A stretch of 64,000 bases of DNA, from the NCBI GenBank assembly GCA_029978905.1, contig JAPOIM010000006.1, positions 21,191 through 85,190 of the forward strand, written 5' to 3'. The notes below the pieces were generated by a model. The model worked only from the letters and a program-made list of their open reading frames with translations, was not told where the DNA came from and did no database searches. The position numbers were made by a program, and so were the translations under genes. This DNA is from Planctomycetota bacterium (GTDB taxonomy: Bacteria; Planctomycetota; Planctomycetia; Pirellulales; UBA1268). This document shows, one piece after another, positions 62,447 to 64,000 of the stretch. The first letter of the stretch is position 1, and the number at the start of each line of letters is the position of its first letter.

Positions 62447-63460
62447 ATGCGAACGCAGAAATGGGTGGCGTCGGTACGTTCTCGAGCATTTACGCTTGTG
62501 GAATTGCTGGTGGTGATCGCGATTATTGGTGTGTTGGTGGGATTGCTTCTGCCTGCAGTGCAATCCGCCCGCGAGGCCGCACGCCGAAGTTCATGCCAGA
62601 ACAATCTGAAGCAGTACGGTCTCGCGCTCCACAACCATCACGACACCAAAGGCCAACTCCCTAGCGGCGCGCCGCCGAACGAGTGGGGCGCTCACGGCTT
62701 GAGCTGGCAGGCGCATATCCTGCCATTCGCGGAGTTGACGACGGTTTACGACAAGCTTGATTGGTCGAATGCCAAGACGGTGATGCTTCGCGATGCGAAC
62801 ATCGGTGGAGCGCAGCTCATGCGTGCTTTCACGACGGGGATGATTCGCTGCGCGTCTGATGATGGCCCGCTGCATCAATGGGGCGATAAGAATACTGGGT
62901 TTGCTCAAGGGAGCTACGTCGGCAGTCTTGGCTCGCAGCGAACGCCATCAGCCGACGGGAACTGCAATCAGTACCTTCAGTTCGCGGAGGTCCCGGCAGG
63001 TAACGCTGATCATGGCAACGCGTGGGATTTAGGCGGGATTTCAGGTGTCTTTTCTCGGCTCGCCAAGAACAGCGCAGGTTGTCGCCTCGCGGACATGTCT
63101 GATGGGACGTCGAAAACGATTATGGTGGGCGAAGCTCTTGGGAAGTGCCAGGATCACTTGGAGGGCAACTGGAGTTTTAATGGCTTCAATAACGCCCACG
63201 CGTCGACCGTGGTTCCCATTAACACCAACACCACGTGCTTTGGATCCCAGCAGGCTGCCGCGGAAGCGGGTCAGCCAAATCCGCAGTGCTTCACGAAAAG
63301 CAACTGGAACTACAGTTGGGGCTTTCGCTCGAGGCACCCAGGTGGCGCCAACTTCCTGCTCGGAGATGGCTCGGTTCGCCTGATCCAAGAAGACGTCAAT
63401 CACACGACGTTCCAGCGTTTGGGTGGGCGTTCTGATGGCCTTGCTGTGCAGTTGGACTAA
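62447..63460 (+). CDS. DUF1559 pseudopilin-like exported protein
   Basis: A 337-residue DUF1559 protein, one of the most expanded families in planctomycetes. The N-terminus is a type IV pilin/type II pseudopilin signal: RSRAFTLVELLVVIAIIG followed by LLLPAVQSAREAARRSSC. Prepilin peptidase would cut before FTLVEL; the residue before the cut is alanine instead of the usual glycine. The remainder has the family pattern NLKQYGLALHNHH, an ISGVFSRL segment and the C-terminal FLLGDGSVRLIQED motif (the H-x9-DG box region). The ATG at 62447 follows GTGGGGGA and puts the leader at a normal length. The protein is thought to be membrane-anchored or fibre-forming, with unknown role. A small lipoprotein gene follows, a typical pairing. 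Confidence 0.94.
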   Translation: MRTQKWVASVRSRAFTLVELLVVIAIIGVLVGLLLPAVQSAREAARRSSCQNNLKQYGLALHNHHDTKGQLPSGAPPNEWGAHGLSWQAHILPFAELTTVYDKLDWSNAKTVMLRDANIGGAQLMRAFTTGMIRCASDDGPLHQWGDKNTGFAQGSYVGSLGSQRTPSADGNCNQYLQFAEVPAGNADHGNAWDLGGISGVFSRLAKNSAGCRLADMSDGTSKTIMVGEALGKCQDHLEGNWSFNGFNNAHASTVVPINTNTTCFGSQQAAAEAGQPNPQCFTKSNWNYSWGFRSRHPGGANFLLGDGSVRLIQEDVNHTTFQRLGGRSDGLAVQLD

Positions 63461-63543
63461 CGCACGGTGATCCGTCACCGGAGGCAGAAGGATCGCCAAA
63501 GCCTCTCCGCATAACGGCGGAGTTCACTCGGCACCTTCGCGGT

Positions 63544-63561
63544 ACGAGAACATTTTCTCGT
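63544..63561 (+). terminator. hairpin after the DUF1559 gene
   Basis: ACGAGAA and TTCTCGT (63544-63550 and 63555-63561) form a perfect seven-base stem with loop CATT, 83 bases past the stop. It is probably part of the transcript end or an RNA-processing site between DUF1559 and the following lipoprotein gene. Confidence 0.45.
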
Positions 63562-63592
63562 CACGGTTGTGAAGTGATAGGGAGACACGCAG

Positions 63593-63621
63593 GCGTGCGC
63601 CGTGGTTCTGGCGGCGCACGC
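63593..63621 (+). terminator. strong GC hairpin before the final lipoprotein gene
   Basis: GCGTGCGCC (63593-63601) and GGCGCACGC (63613-63621) form a perfect nine-base stem with an 11-base loop. A weaker stem CGGGT/ACCCG follows at 63623-63639. There is no immediate U-tract, though a T-run lies at 63662-63668. With the hairpin at 63544 it fills most of the 242-base gap and may act as terminator or attenuator. Confidence 0.45.
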
Positions 63622-63702
63622 TCGGGTCTTTGAAACCCGTTATTCTGCGGTCGCTGGGTTCGTTTTTTTGCGTTTTCCGATCAATCATCTGTGGAGTCTC
63701 TC

Positions 63703-64000
63703 ATGTCAACGAGAGTGGCTGTTTTTTGTGCAGGAGTGCTGTTCCTGAATGTGGTTGGGTGTGGATCGGGAGGGCCTGCGGTCTACCCAGTCTCTGGTAC
63801 GGTGACTTACAACGGCGCTCCGGTCGAGAATGCCCAGGTGACGTTCATTCCTGAAAACGGTGCGCCCGGCATGGGGCAGACGGATGCTTCGGGGAAGTAT
63901 CAGATTGCCACGCGTGGAGAAAACGGTGCGGTGGTCGGACTGAACAAGGTCACGATCACCAAGATCAGTTCATCAGGGCCAGCGATGCCCGCGAATCCTA
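63703..64000 (+). CDS. small lipoprotein with carboxypeptidase-regulatory-like domain (truncated by window end)
   Basis: The first 99 codons of a gene that runs off the window. A signal peptide with lipobox (AGVLFLNVVG before the cysteine at residue 18) leads to PVSGTVTYNGAPVENAQVTF and TDASGKYQIATRGENGAVVG, the transthyretin-like or carboxypeptidase-regulatory-like fold common in planctomycete lipoproteins. These genes regularly follow DUF1559 genes, as here, and the products are presumed to be displayed on the same membrane. The ATG at 63703 has a GGAG about seven bases upstream. No stop codon occurs before the edge. The family is usually 130-160 residues long, so 30-60 residues are probably missing. 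Confidence 0.85.
   Translation, partial: MSTRVAVFCAGVLFLNVVGCGSGGPAVYPVSGTVTYNGAPVENAQVTFIPENGAPGMGQTDASGKYQIATRGENGAVVGLNKVTITKISSSGPAMPANP

Overview
The window is bacterial chromosomal DNA of high G+C content, almost certainly from a planctomycete (Planctomycetota, probably a Pirellulales-like lineage; this placement is an inference). It carries the families that mark the phylum: four DUF1501 proteins, two large DUF1549/DUF1553 proteins, a DUF1559 pseudopilin-like protein followed by a small carboxypeptidase-regulatory-like lipoprotein, a type I sulfatase, a DUF1080 protein, Tat-exported Gfo/Idh/MocA oxidoreductases and FG-GAP/VCBS propellers with haem motifs. No rRNA, tRNA, CRISPR array, phage gene or transposase was recognised.

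Layout. 1-4 kb: a small membrane protein, a structured inverted-repeat element, and a YdiJ-type FAD/Fe-S dehydrogenase. 4-8.5 kb (minus): NnrE epimerase, a TPR-redoxin exoprotein and a PHP-domain exoprotein in one run. 8.7-12.5 kb (plus): YeiH-type transporter, DUF1080 protein and DNA photolyase. 12.5-18.8 kb: a lipoprotein, a DapL-type aminotransferase, a sulfatase and a CehA/McbA-type metallohydrolase. 19-24.6 kb (plus): two Gfo/Idh/MocA oxidoreductases, an SGNH hydrolase, a sterol-desaturase-family protein and a diacylglycerol-kinase-family protein, then (24.8-27 kb) an NfeD-like/flotillin pair.

27-37.8 kb is a seven-gene minus-strand run: DUF1501, a haem-c/DUF1549/DUF1553 giant, a second DUF1501, a 59-residue zinc-ribbon protein recovered by hand, a plant-FAD2-like desaturase, a PQQ-type propeller and a third DUF1501. 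37.9-41.3 kb encodes a two-hydrolase plus VCBS exoenzyme. It is followed by a stop-codon-overlapping hairpin and the wreck of a HATPase/DUF4325 regulator. 42-55.6 kb is an efflux island: an outer-membrane TolC/OprM lipoprotein (plus) facing a minus-strand operon of redoxin/haem/copper-monooxygenase-like protein, ABCG-like transporter, RND adaptor and two RND pumps. 55.9-62.2 kb (plus) is a second DUF1549/DUF1553-DUF1501 module with a WD40 propeller and a haem-motif VCBS lipoprotein. The window ends with DUF1559 and the truncated lipoprotein.

Taken together, the window is dominated by exported and membrane-associated proteins: putative carbohydrate and ester hydrolysis, haem/thioredoxin-type redox proteins, lipid modification and efflux. 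Core metabolism is represented only by NnrE, DapL, the FAD/Fe-S enzyme and photolyase. Start codons were chosen from Shine-Dalgarno spacing, signal peptides and family lengths. Functions given for DUF families are contextual only.
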